A stretch of DNA of 27,762 bases, taken from the NCBI GenBank assembly GCA_017997825.1, contig JAGOEH010000019.1:1-27762 (forward strand), read 5' to 3'. This document shows, piece after piece, positions 7,721-15,999 of this stretch; positions within the stretch are counted from its first letter, which is position 1; every line of letters begins with the position of its first letter. The notes under the pieces are model-generated. The model worked only from the letters and a program-made list of their open reading frames with translations, did no database searches and was not told the origin of the DNA. The position numbers were made by a program, and so were the translations under genes. This stretch comes from Candidatus Delongbacteria bacterium. GTDB lineage: Bacteria; JAGOEH01.

Positions 7721-8075
7721 ATTACGAAGTATCAAGGAAAAGGCTTTAAAGAATATTCAAGCCCGAACGGCCTCAGACGTCAGCTATACCATTACTGTCG
7801 GCATGGGGACTTGCGGCATCGCTGCCGGAGCCAGGGAAACCCTCAAAACGATTCTGGACGAGATCCAGCGTCGTAACCTGGAGACCCAGATCCGGGTCAT
7901 CCAGAGTGGATGCGCCGGCTTCTGCACCAATGAACCGATGATCACCATCGAGGACCAGAAGGGGAATAAGGTTACTTACCAGCGCATCACGGCCGACAAG
8001 GTCAATCGGATCTTTAATGAGCATATCGTCAATCATGTCGTGGTCAGCGATTATGTTTTTAATGTGGTCCACTGA
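7704..8075 (+). CDS. Thioredoxin-like [2Fe-2S] ferredoxin (NuoE/HydC-type, small)
   Basis: A 123-residue protein of the (2Fe-2S) ferredoxin-domain family found beside NuoF and HydA genes. Motifs are VGMGTCGIAAGA (Cys37) and SGCAGFCTNEP (Cys70, Cys74). Three cysteines are obvious; the fourth ligand of NuoE-type clusters (CX4C...CX3C) is not evident at its usual place, which appears common in this small subgroup. A GGAGGGAACG ribosome site lies just before the start inside the upstream ATPase gene. In typical clusters the next genes encode a NuoF-like flavoprotein and the catalytic hydrogenase; here the next gene is xseB, 13 bases on. The electron partner is therefore not encoded nearby on this side. 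Confidence 0.82.
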   Translation: MKSLAELRSIKEKALKNIQARTASDVSYTITVGMGTCGIAAGARETLKTILDEIQRRNLETQIRVIQSGCAGFCTNEPMITIEDQKGNKVTYQRITADKVNRIFNEHIVNHVVVSDYVFNVVH

Positions 8076-8088
8076 GTAAGGATTATTC

Positions 8089-8307
8089 ATGGCAAAAATG
8101 AGCTTTGAGGAAAACCTTCAGGAATTGGAAACCATCGTGGGACAACTGGAAAAAGGGAATGCCGGTTTGGAGGATTCCATCCTGCTGTTCGAGAAAGGGA
8201 TGAAACTCTCCAAAGAGTGCGCCAAGGAACTGGATAAGGCGGAAAGCCGGATCAAGGTTCTGGTTAAAAATGAAGCCGGCGGATATCAACTGGAATTGCT
8301 GGATTGA
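8089..8307 (+). CDS. xseB: Exodeoxyribonuclease VII small subunit
   Basis: A 72-residue protein with the full XseB pattern: [20 protein letters not shown], then [14 protein letters not shown] and a helical C-terminus ending in ELLD. XseB binds the large subunit XseA to form exonuclease VII, which degrades single-stranded DNA in both directions in the cytoplasm. xseA is not in this window, although the two often sit together. The gene follows the ferredoxin by 13 bases and is followed almost without gap by the polyprenyl synthase gene, the common xseB-ispA order. Confidence 0.92.
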   Translation: MAKMSFEENLQELETIVGQLEKGNAGLEDSILLFEKGMKLSKECAKELDKAESRIKVLVKNEAGGYQLELLD

Positions 8308-8309
8308 TT

Positions 8310-9209
8310 ATGGCTGATGCTGCAATGCCTGATTTTAGATTATTGATGCAGGAAATCGACCGGGTTAAGGAGCAGGTTGACCGGGCTTTGAATGGCTTAC
8401 TCCCGGCCGAATCTGTTCATCCCGGTCGAATTCATGCCGCGATGCGCTATTCGGTATTTGCCGGCGGGAAACGGCTGCGACCTTTCCTGGCCTGGCTGGG
8501 ATACCGGGCTGCCGGCGGCGATCCGTCCGATCCTGTTATCTATAAGATCGGAGCCGCCCTGGAAATGATCCATACCTATACCTTGATTCATGATGATCTG
8601 CCCTGTATGGATGATGATGACCTTAGGCGGGGACGGCCGACCTGTCACCGCCAATTTGATGAAGCTACGGCCGTTTTGGCCGGCGATGCCCTCTATGCCC
8701 AGGCCTTTATCGTTCTGGCCGAATACGGCAATCTTGCCATGATGAAGTTGATCGCTCAAATGAGCGGATCATTAGGTATCGTCGGCGGGCAAATCGTGGA
8801 TATCATGTCCGAAGGCCAACCCATCGATGAATCCACGCTGCTCTATATTCATACCCACAAAACCGCCGTTTTCATCAGCGCCGCCCTTCAGTGCGGCTGT
8901 CTGGCCCTTGCTCAGCCACCAATTCCGGTATGCCGGGCCCTCAAAGACTATGGGGATCGCATTGGCCTGGCCTTCCAAATCGTGGACGATATCCTGGATA
9001 TCATCGGCGATGAGAAAACCCTCGGTAAACCCATCGGTTCCGATACTGAACTCTCCAAAGCCACATTTCCAAGCCTGTACGGACTGGAGCAATCCCGTGT
9101 CAAGGCCCGCAATCTGATCGATCAGGCTCAATCCTTCCTGCCGGCCTTCGGAGATTCCGCCGAGCTCTTCGCCCAATTATCCGAATTCATCTTTCATCGC
9201 GTTCAATAG
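8310..9209 (+). CDS. ispA: Polyprenyl (farnesyl/geranyl) diphosphate synthase
   Basis: A 299-residue trans-prenyltransferase from ATG 8310; a TTG at 8304 would add two residues. It shows GGKRLRP, the first aspartate-rich motif HDDLPCMDDDDLRRGRPT of the bacterial FPP synthase type, AGDAL, the GGQIVDI segment and the second motif FQIVDDILD followed by GKPIGSD. It condenses isopentenyl diphosphate with allylic diphosphates to make C15 (possibly C20) chains for undecaprenyl lipid and quinone synthesis. The product length cannot be fixed by eye. The start is two bases beyond the xseB stop and has no strong ribosome site, which suggests translational coupling. dxs, the usual downstream partner, is missing. 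Confidence 0.88.
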   Translation: MADAAMPDFRLLMQEIDRVKEQVDRALNGLLPAESVHPGRIHAAMRYSVFAGGKRLRPFLAWLGYRAAGGDPSDPVIYKIGAALEMIHTYTLIHDDLPCMDDDDLRRGRPTCHRQFDEATAVLAGDALYAQAFIVLAEYGNLAMMKLIAQMSGSLGIVGGQIVDIMSEGQPIDESTLLYIHTHKTAVFISAALQCGCLALAQPPIPVCRALKDYGDRIGLAFQIVDDILDIIGDEKTLGKPIGSDTELSKATFPSLYGLEQSRVKARNLIDQAQSFLPAFGDSAELFAQLSEFIFHRVQ

Positions 9210-9275
9210 ATTTTTGCTATCACGTTGGACCTTTTAATTCCGTTTTATGGTTTCATTTTTTTTTCGGACTTAAAT

Positions 9276-9289
9276 TGTAATCGGTTACA
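9276..9289. promoter_or_regulatory. LacI-family-like operator palindrome
   Basis: TGTAATCGGTTACA has perfect 5-base arms (TGTAA and TTACA) around a central TCGG, and it agrees with the LacI/GalR-family operator style and the Bacillus cre consensus TGNAANCGNNNNCA. It lies 167 bases upstream of the sodium:solute symporter gene in a 246-base gene-free gap. No LacI-type regulator gene is in the window, so the binding protein is inferred. A further CATCA-atc-TGATG inverted repeat at 9352-9364 follows, and I could not place a confident promoter in the gap. Confidence 0.4.
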
Positions 9290-9455
9290 TTTCTATTGAC
9301 TTTTAATGTTAAAAGAGGTTTGAGATTTGAACTACCGATTGCACATTGTAACATCAATCTGATGCATTATATAAAAAACAAACCGGGAGGTGATCGAAGA
9401 AAAGAATGCCGAGCGTTAATAGTTTAAGCATCCAGCCGAAAACAAAGGAGCTTGT

Positions 9456-11459
9456 ATGTCGGTTTTTGATATTGTCGTCATCATTCTTTACCTGATTGGA
9501 ATGCTTTATATCGGATTCTATTTTGAGAAAAAGGCCTCGACCGGGATCGATTCCTATTTTCTGGGCAATCGATCGTTGTCATGGTGGTTGCTGGGGTCGT
9601 CGGGAATGGCGAGTAACTTTGATGTAACAGGCACCATGATCAATACGGCTTTTATCTTTGCCATCGGCGCGGCCGGATTTTTTATTGAATTCCGGGGCGG
9701 TGTCACCCTGATCATGGCCTTTTTGCTGGCCTTTATGGGAAAATGGAACCGTCGGGCCCGGGTCATGACGATTGCAGAATGGATGAAATTTCGTTTTGGT
9801 GAGCGATTAGACGGGCATCTGGCCAGGATCATCGGCGCCATTTCCCAATTGGTTTTCACGGTGGCTATGGTGACCTATTTTGCGGTGGGATCCGGTAAAT
9901 TTTTTGCCGAGTTTTTCAAGATTCCACCGGTTCTGGGCATCGATCCCAGCATGGTCGCCGCTATCGTCATCATCCTGCTGACCATGGTCTATACCGTCTC
10001 TTCCGGCTTGTATGCGGTGGTCTGGAGCGATTTCATCCAGAGCATCTTCATCTTTATCACAATTTTTATCATTGCCTACCTGGTTTTTGTTCGGTATCCC
10101 CTTCAGGAGAAGTTCAATGTGTCCTATCCCCTCCGCCCGGGTGATTATACCGAACAGATCACCAAGAGCGAATGGCCAAAGGTGGCGAACCAGTATCCGG
10201 ACAGCCTGACCGTCGTTTTTACCCGTTCCGACAACGCCCAGGGCGAACTGAAGACCACCCGCCAAGAATTAAATGATCTCTATCTGGTCACTCTGCCGGA
10301 ACAATTCTCGATCCGGTACTCGATCGGCAAAAACCAATTCCAGAACCGCGAAGTGACCCGCTCGGAATGGACCAATATGGAACCGGGGTGGACTCTGAAA
10401 TTTCCTAAACATGCTGAATATTCCATCTATAACCTGTTCGGCATCGCAATTTTGTTCTATCTGTTCAAGGTTTTTCTGGAAGGAAGCGGAGGTACCGGCG
10501 GTTATATGATCCAGCGCTATTTTGCCGCCAAAAGCGATCGAGATGCCGGTTTACTCTCGGCTTTCTGGGTTTTCCTGCTCTCCTTCCGCTGGCTTTTCAT
10601 CGGTTCGATTGCACTGATGGGGATCCATTTTTTCAATCAGCCCGATTCGGGATTACAGGGTATGGTGGATCCGGAGAAGGTTTTGCCGATCGTAATTCAT
10701 AATATGATCCCGGCCGGCATCAAGGGATTCCTGATTGCCGGTATGCTGGCGGCGGCTATGTCAACCTTCAGTTCGACTATCAACGCCGGAGCGACCTACT
10801 GGGTCAAGGATATTTTCCAGACCTATATCAATCCCAAAGCCAGCGAGAAAACCATGATCTGGCACAGCCGAATCTCATCGGTCCTGCTGGTGGTTGCCGG
10901 GCTGTTGTTCGCTTTTACCATCCGGAATATCAATGATATCTGGGGCTGGATCACTATGAGTATCGGTTCGGGCCTCTTTATCCCCTTTCTGGCCCGCTGG
11001 TACTGGTGGCGTCTGAATGGATACGGGTTTTCTGCCGGTGTGTTCTGCGGCATGATCGCCGCCGTTATCCAGAAAATCGCCTTCCCCGATATCCCGGAAT
11101 ATGTCTCCTTTATCGCCGTTAACTGTATCACTACGCTGGTTATGGTCATCGTGACCCTGTTGACCCCACCCACCGAGGATAAAGTCCTGGAAAACTTCTA
11201 CAATGTTACCAAACCATTCGGAATCTGGAAACAGTTTTTCCGCCGTCTCCATCCCGATACTCAGGTCGAACTCAAGACCGAACACCGCTATGACCTGATA
11301 ACCGTTGTAATTGCGGTTGTCTGGCAGGTTTTCTTGTTTCTGATGTGGATGGCGTTGATTCTTAAAACTTGGAACCAGTTTGCCGTTTCGTTGGTTTTCA
11401 CTGCCTTATCGATGATCGGCTTGTATTTCTTCTGGTTTAAACGGCTAAAGAAGGAATGA
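9456..11459 (+). CDS. Sodium:solute symporter (SSS family)
   Basis: A 667-residue polytopic transporter. The N-terminus (LYLIGMLYIGFYFEKK, then SYFLGNRSLSWWLLGSSGMASNFD) and later AAAMSTFSSTINAGATYWVKD match the sodium/solute symporter family, sugar-transporter-like (SGLT-type) branch. Sodium-coupled uptake of a sugar or related solute is inferred; the substrate is not readable. Residues about 213-323 form a hydrophilic insert between transmembrane segments, predicted extracytoplasmic, containing two similar motifs, TKSEW at 236-240 and TRSEW at 301-305. The start is supported by an AAAGGAG site about 8 bases upstream. It stands alone, with an operator-like palindrome upstream and a strong terminator downstream, so it is probably a monocistronic regulated uptake gene. 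Confidence 0.85.
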   Translation: MSVFDIVVIILYLIGMLYIGFYFEKKASTGIDSYFLGNRSLSWWLLGSSGMASNFDVTGTMINTAFIFAIGAAGFFIEFRGGVTLIMAFLLAFMGKWNRRARVMTIAEWMKFRFGERLDGHLARIIGAISQLVFTVAMVTYFAVGSGKFFAEFFKIPPVLGIDPSMVAAIVIILLTMVYTVSSGLYAVVWSDFIQSIFIFITIFIIAYLVFVRYPLQEKFNVSYPLRPGDYTEQITKSEWPKVANQYPDSLTVVFTRSDNAQGELKTTRQELNDLYLVTLPEQFSIRYSIGKNQFQNREVTRSEWTNMEPGWTLKFPKHAEYSIYNLFGIAILFYLFKVFLEGSGGTGGYMIQRYFAAKSDRDAGLLSAFWVFLLSFRWLFIGSIALMGIHFFNQPDSGLQGMVDPEKVLPIVIHNMIPAGIKGFLIAGMLAAAMSTFSSTINAGATYWVKDIFQTYINPKASEKTMIWHSRISSVLLVVAGLLFAFTIRNINDIWGWITMSIGSGLFIPFLARWYWWRLNGYGFSAGVFCGMIAAVIQKIAFPDIPEYVSFIAVNCITTLVMVIVTLLTPPTEDKVLENFYNVTKPFGIWKQFFRRLHPDTQVELKTEHRYDLITVVIAVVWQVFLFLMWMALILKTWNQFAVSLVFTALSMIGLYFFWFKRLKKE

Positions 11460-11480
11460 TGACTCTGTTTTGATTAAGCG

Positions 11481-11517
11481 GCCCCTGATACTCAGATCGG
11501 TATCAGGGGCTTTTTTT
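11481..11517 (+). terminator. Rho-independent terminator after the symporter
   Basis: Arms GCCCCTGATAC (11481-11491) and GTATCAGGGGC (11500-11510) pair perfectly over 11 bases with an 8-base loop, followed by seven T residues. It begins 22 bases after the symporter stop. There is no T run on the opposite side, so it acts on plus-strand transcripts only. Confidence 0.95.
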
Positions 11518-11553
11518 ATTGTGCGCCCGGCAGGGCGCACCTGCCTGAGAAAA

Positions 11554-14337
11554 TCAGGTTTCCAGAGAGTCCATTGCGGCCACCTGGCTGACCACATCAC
11601 TCAATTCCTTCAAATGATACGGCTTGACAATCACACCGCAGAATCCATAATCCCGGTAATTGGATAGGATCGGATCGTTGGAGTACCCACTCGATACGAT
11701 TGCTTTTACTCTGGGATTGATCTGTTTCAAGTGCTGGATGGTCTCTTTGCCGCCCATTCCGCCTGGAATGGTCAGGTCCATAATCAGCAAGTCATATGGG
11801 TGCCGGTTGTCGACGGCTTCCTGATAATACTTGACGGTTTCTTCTCCGGTCTGGGATAGCGTCACTTCATATCCGAGATGATGCAGAAGGGTTTGAATCA
11901 GGTCGCGAATCATCTCCTCATCGTCCAGAACCAGAATCCGAGCCTTTCCGGTTTTAAGCACGGATTCGGTTTTGACTTCAGCCGGCAGGGATTTACCACT
12001 GGCCGGCAGATAGAGGGTAAAGGTCGTCCCTTTGCCGGACTCGGAACTGACCTCGATCAGCCCCCCATGTTTTTGGATGATCGAAAACGTGATGGCCAAT
12101 CCCAATCCGCTCCCTTTTTGCTTGGTGGTAAAATAGGGATCGAAAATCTTTTTCAGGTATTCTTTGGGAATCCCAATCCCGGAATCCGAGATTGAGATCT
12201 GAATATAGTCTCCTTCGGGCAGGCTGGGGTGCCGATCATGGAGCAATCCGGTATTGGAAGCTTTGATCCGGATGATTCCACCGTTCGGCATAGCCTGTTC
12301 GGCATTGATGACGATGTTTTGAATGACCTGCCCGATCTGCCCTGGATCCACTTCCACCGGTTTGAGGTTGGGATCAAAATAGTAATGACAAAGGACATTG
12401 GTACCCCGAAGCGCAAAGCCTACCGAATTGCGGATCAACTCCTCGATGGGAATCAGTTTTTTGATGGGGATTCCTCCCTTGGCGAATGTCAATAACTGAG
12501 TCGTTAATTCCCGGGCCTGTGCCGTGGCTTTTTCAATATTGGTGAGAATAGAATAATTCTGATCCTGATGGGAACCGCTGTATTGATACATCATCAGCGA
12601 CAGATTGCCGGTGATGATGGTCAGGATATTGTTGAAATCATGCGCAATCCCGCCGGCCAGGATTCCAATCGATTCGATTTTCTGCTTATTGATCAGGTCA
12701 TGTTCCATTTTTATCTTATCGGTCACATCCCTGAAGATCAACACCACTCCGATGATATCGCTGTTTTTATCAAAGATCGGTGCGCAACTGTCGGCAATGA
12801 TCTTCATGGTATGATCACGGGTCTGTAGAATAGTCCCGGTCATCAGGCCGACAATCGCTCGCTGCCGGATGGCCTGCTCGATGGGATTGGGCGCCGGTTC
12901 CTCCGTTTCCGGATTGAAGATCCGGAACACCTCGCTAATGGAACGCCCGACCGCATCCGAGCCATTCCATCCCGTGATCTCCTCGGCCTTTTTATTGAAT
13001 AGTATGATGGTGCCGGATGTATCGGTGGTGATTACCCCATCTCCGATACTCCGTAAGGTGACCGCCAGTTGCTCCTTTTCGGTCTGCAGGGATTCGGCGG
13101 TTATCTTCCGTTCAATCGCCATCGCGATTTGCGAGGATAAAAAAGTGAGCACATTCAAATCCTGCCGGGTAAATCCAAGATCAGGAGGATACGATTGCAG
13201 GGCAATAACTCCCTCGATGGTATAATCGCTCCGCGTCAATAAAGTCCCCATCCAACAGCTCGGCAGAATTTCGGATAGGATCGAAATTTCACCCTGGTGG
13301 ATCAACTCCATAATCTCCGATTGATTCAACAGAAGAGGCTGATTCCTGCGAATGATATACTCCGTCAGTCCCCGATTGAAAGGACGATCCGGCGGCAGAG
13401 GATTGAACAAATCGATGAAAAAAGGGAAGGAGAGGATTTGTTTATTTTCATTATACAGCGCAATATACATGTTGTCAACCGGTATCAGGTCCTTAATCAC
13501 CTGATAGAGTTCCTGGAACAGCTCATTCATACTCCGGGCCTGATTGGCCAGATCCTGGATCCGGTAAACACTCTCCTTGATGATTTCATTTTTTTTTCGA
13601 TCGGTAATATCATAAGCCAGGCCGATAATACCCGATATCTGACGCCGGCTGTCCATCATCGGTTCCAATCGTAACTCCAGCCATGATTCGAGAAAGTAGA
13701 ACTCGATCCGGGGCCTTTCTCCTTTTAGAGTTCGCTGATGATACTCCCCGACAATCGGGTTGGAAGACCAGGTATTGACAAAATCGACAATGTTGAGACC
13801 GATAATTTGAGTATTAATGAGTTTGGGATGGTGAGCGAACCGACCGTAAAATGAGGTGATGATCAGATTCTGATCGGTCGTGTAGACCGTGGCGGGGATA
13901 TGATCCATGATGAACCGGAATCGTTCATCGCGATCCCGAAGGGCTTTTTCGGTTTCAAACTGATAGAGTGCCATCTCCAGGGTGCTTTTCAACTCGCGGG
14001 TACCATAAGGTTTCAGCAGAAACCCGAATGGATTGGTTACCTTGGCACGTTGCAGGGTTTCATCATCATCATGACCGGTGATGAAAATAATCGGAACATC
14101 CATGATCCGCCGGATATAAGCTGCCGTGGTGATACCGTCGGTTTCTCCGGTTAGTTTTATATCCATTAGTATAATTTGAGGGATATGGTTTTCCAGGGAC
14201 TTGAATACCTGCTGGGCCTCGGAAACCGTATCAATAACTTGATAACCCAGATGTTCCAGGGTTTGTTTCAAATCTTCGGCGGCAATGAAGTCATCCTCAA
14301 CAATTAAAACCTTGGTTCGGATATGCTTCTGATCCAC
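11554..14337 (-). CDS. Hybrid sensor histidine kinase: REC-PAS-GAF-PAS-HisKA-HATPase-REC
   Basis: A 927-residue soluble protein with no transmembrane segment. An N-terminal receiver domain has acceptor Asp59 and Lys109. A PAS domain follows at about 130-240, a GAF domain at 255-410 and a second PAS at 415-535. The kinase core has AGGIAHDFNNIL with phospho-His566, an N-box near 672-678, G1 DSGIGIP at 718 and G2 KGSGLGLA at 741. A C-terminal receiver has Asp844 and Lys905. The start is GTG 14337, with a GGAG ribosome site seven bases upstream. The N-terminal receiver implies input from another kinase; the C-terminal one can regulate the kinase or pass phosphate to a histidine phosphotransferase. 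No DNA-binding output is attached. It follows phoU but has its own promoter. Confidence 0.9.
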   Translation of the reverse strand: MDQKHIRTKVLIVEDDFIAAEDLKQTLEHLGYQVIDTVSEAQQVFKSLENHIPQIILMDIKLTGETDGITTAAYIRRIMDVPIIFITGHDDDETLQRAKVTNPFGFLLKPYGTRELKSTLEMALYQFETEKALRDRDERFRFIMDHIPATVYTTDQNLIITSFYGRFAHHPKLINTQIIGLNIVDFVNTWSSNPIVGEYHQRTLKGERPRIEFYFLESWLELRLEPMMDSRRQISGIIGLAYDITDRKKNEIIKESVYRIQDLANQARSMNELFQELYQVIKDLIPVDNMYIALYNENKQILSFPFFIDLFNPLPPDRPFNRGLTEYIIRRNQPLLLNQSEIMELIHQGEISILSEILPSCWMGTLLTRSDYTIEGVIALQSYPPDLGFTRQDLNVLTFLSSQIAMAIERKITAESLQTEKEQLAVTLRSIGDGVITTDTSGTIILFNKKAEEITGWNGSDAVGRSISEVFRIFNPETEEPAPNPIEQAIRQRAIVGLMTGTILQTRDHTMKIIADSCAPIFDKNSDIIGVVLIFRDVTDKIKMEHDLINKQKIESIGILAGGIAHDFNNILTIITGNLSLMMYQYSGSHQDQNYSILTNIEKATAQARELTTQLLTFAKGGIPIKKLIPIEELIRNSVGFALRGTNVLCHYYFDPNLKPVEVDPGQIGQVIQNIVINAEQAMPNGGIIRIKASNTGLLHDRHPSLPEGDYIQISISDSGIGIPKEYLKKIFDPYFTTKQKGSGLGLAITFSIIQKHGGLIEVSSESGKGTTFTLYLPASGKSLPAEVKTESVLKTGKARILVLDDEEMIRDLIQTLLHHLGYEVTLSQTGEETVKYYQEAVDNRHPYDLLIMDLTIPGGMGGKETIQHLKQINPRVKAIVSSGYSNDPILSNYRDYGFCGVIVKPYHLKELSDVVSQVAAMDSLET

Positions 14338-14459
14338 TCTCCATCTCCTGTCGTTGTCGAATAATGCGGCAGACGGTTGCCTTCGATTTTATTGGAAACC
14401 CGCCAACCCGACATTTCAGCCACCATCGATGACCGTTAAGTAATATAATGCTTTCTTAT

Positions 14460-14488
14460 AGTATAGATGAGAGAGGATGGTTTGTCAA
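14460..14488 (-). promoter_or_regulatory. Near-consensus sigma70 promoter for the hybrid kinase gene
   Basis: Read on the minus strand, TTGACA (14483-14488) and TATACT (14460-14465) are separated by exactly 17 bases. The promoter lies immediately after the phoU stop and gives a leader of about 115-120 bases before the GTG start. It matches the hexamers and spacing of the promoter upstream of khpA at 21121-21149. Confidence 0.85.
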
Positions 14489-14496
14489 GAAAATTA

Positions 14497-15177
14497 TTAT
14501 GGATTTTTGCTTTTTTCATCGTCCCGGTGATGACTGACATTACGGGCCTGGGCATAGAAAATGACATCTTCGGCGATGTTGGTGGATAGATCGGCTATCC
14601 GTTCCAGATTCTTACTGACGGATAACAGATCGAGTGCCACTTCGATCGATGCCGCGTCATTCTTTACGATCTCGATGATTTCACGGCTCATGACATCATT
14701 CCATTCATCGATCTGGTCATCCTGAACCAACACCTCCCGGGCCATGGTGGAATCATAATGGATAAAGCTTTCCAGTGCCTGGTGGAGCATATGGCGTGTC
14801 AATTCAATCATGCGGGGGATTTCCAGCAGCGAAGGAATGATCGGAACGATTTCACTATAATGGATGGCGGCTTGAGCGATATTAACGGCATGATCGCCGA
14901 TCCGTTCCAGATCTTTATTCATCTTTTGGGCTGAAAACAAAAATCTCAGATCGATCGCCACCGGTTGTTTGAGTGCCAGATAATTAAGGATGATGGTATC
15001 GATTTCAATTTCCAGTTGGTTGATCAGGGGGTCGTTTTCGATGACCCTGGCGGCCAGACTGGGATTGCGGGTGCAAAATGCCCGGACGGAGAGTTCATAC
15101 GATTCTTCAACCCGGGTTCCCATCCGGATCAAGGTTGACCGGAGGATTTCCAGTTCTTTTTCAAAATGGCGTTCCAT
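14497..15177 (-). CDS. phoU: Phosphate transport/signalling regulator PhoU
   Basis: A 226-residue protein with the two tandem three-helix bundles of PhoU. The paired metal-binding motifs are visible as KMNKDLERIGDHAVNIA in the first repeat and SKNLERIADLSTNIAEDVIF in the second (PhoU pattern ExxxDxxxN). The start at 15177 (MERHFEKELE) fits the family N-terminus and has AAAGGAC upstream; a longer reading frame lacks family sequence. PhoU links the Pst transporter to a PhoR-type kinase and keeps the Pho regulon off when phosphate is ample. It is the last gene of the pst operon, 43 bases after pstB. No phoR or phoB is in the window. Confidence 0.95.
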   Translation of the reverse strand: MERHFEKELEILRSTLIRMGTRVEESYELSVRAFCTRNPSLAARVIENDPLINQLEIEIDTIILNYLALKQPVAIDLRFLFSAQKMNKDLERIGDHAVNIAQAAIHYSEIVPIIPSLLEIPRMIELTRHMLHQALESFIHYDSTMAREVLVQDDQIDEWNDVMSREIIEIVKNDAASIEVALDLLSVSKNLERIADLSTNIAEDVIFYAQARNVSHHRDDEKSKNP

Positions 15178-15220
15178 GAATCGAGGTCCTTTGGTTGAGG
15201 TGAGTGATTTCGGGGAGGGA

Positions 15221-15985
15221 TTAACCGAAGCGGCCGGTGATGTAATCCTCGGTCTGTTTTTCACGGGGAGCGGTAAAGATGGTGGGAGTCCGATCGTATT
15301 CGATCAGACGCCCCATATAAAAAAAAGCGGTGAAATCGCTGATTCTGGCCGCCTGCTGCATGTTATGAGTTACAATGATAATGGTATAACTGGTTTTCAG
15401 CTCGTCAATCAATTCTTCGATCTTGGCGGTCGAGATCGGATCCAGAGCGCTGGCCGGTTCATCCATCAGCAATACATCCGGGTTGACGGCCAGACTGCGG
15501 GCAATGCATAAGCGTTGCTGCTGGCCTCCGGATAAACTGAGGGCGCTTTTTTCCAGATCATCCTTGACCTCATCCCACAGTGCCGCTCTCCGCAAACAGA
15601 TCTCCACCCGCTGATCCAATTCCCGGCGGGATTTGATGCCGTGAATCCGGGGACCATAGGCAACATTATCATAGATCGATTTGGGAAAGGGATTGGATTT
15701 TTGAAATATCATGCCGACTTTTTTTCTGAGTTCAACCTCGTCGATCGATCGATGGGTGATATCGACTCCGTCTATGATGATCCGTCCCTCGATCCGGACG
15801 TTTTCGATCAGGTCGTTCATCCGGTTCAGGCAACGTAGAAAGGTGGATTTGCCGCAACCTGAAGGTCCGATCAGGGCGGTTACCTGGTTGGTGTGGAGTT
15901 CCAGATTGATGTTGATCAAGGCCTGTTTGTCACCGTAATACAGATTCAGTAACTCGGTTTGTATTTTGGGCGTAAGGTTCGTCAT
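15221..15985 (-). CDS. pstB: Phosphate ABC transporter ATP-binding protein PstB
   Basis: A 254-residue ABC ATPase. Walker A is GPSGCGKST from residue 40, the signature is LSGGQQQR at 151-158, and Walker B with the catalytic Glu is [12 protein letters not shown] near 171; the H-loop is VTHNM. The segment [12 protein letters not shown] and the GRFG C-terminus are typical of PstB. The start at 15985 (MTNLTPKIQ) has AAAGGACC upstream, and the longer frame only reads through pstA out of phase. PstB powers high-affinity phosphate import through PstC and PstA. It lies 14 bases after pstA. Confidence 0.96.
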   Translation of the reverse strand: MTNLTPKIQTELLNLYYGDKQALININLELHTNQVTALIGPSGCGKSTFLRCLNRMNDLIENVRIEGRIIIDGVDITHRSIDEVELRKKVGMIFQKSNPFPKSIYDNVAYGPRIHGIKSRRELDQRVEICLRRAALWDEVKDDLEKSALSLSGGQQQRLCIARSLAVNPDVLLMDEPASALDPISTAKIEELIDELKTSYTIIIVTHNMQQAARISDFTAFFYMGRLIEYDRTPTIFTAPREKQTEDYITGRFG

Positions 15986-15999
15986 GGATGGGTGGTCCT

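Noticed and set aside
9296-9324. TTGACT before the symporter as a -35 element
   Set aside because: No acceptable -10 hexamer is found 15-19 bases downstream.
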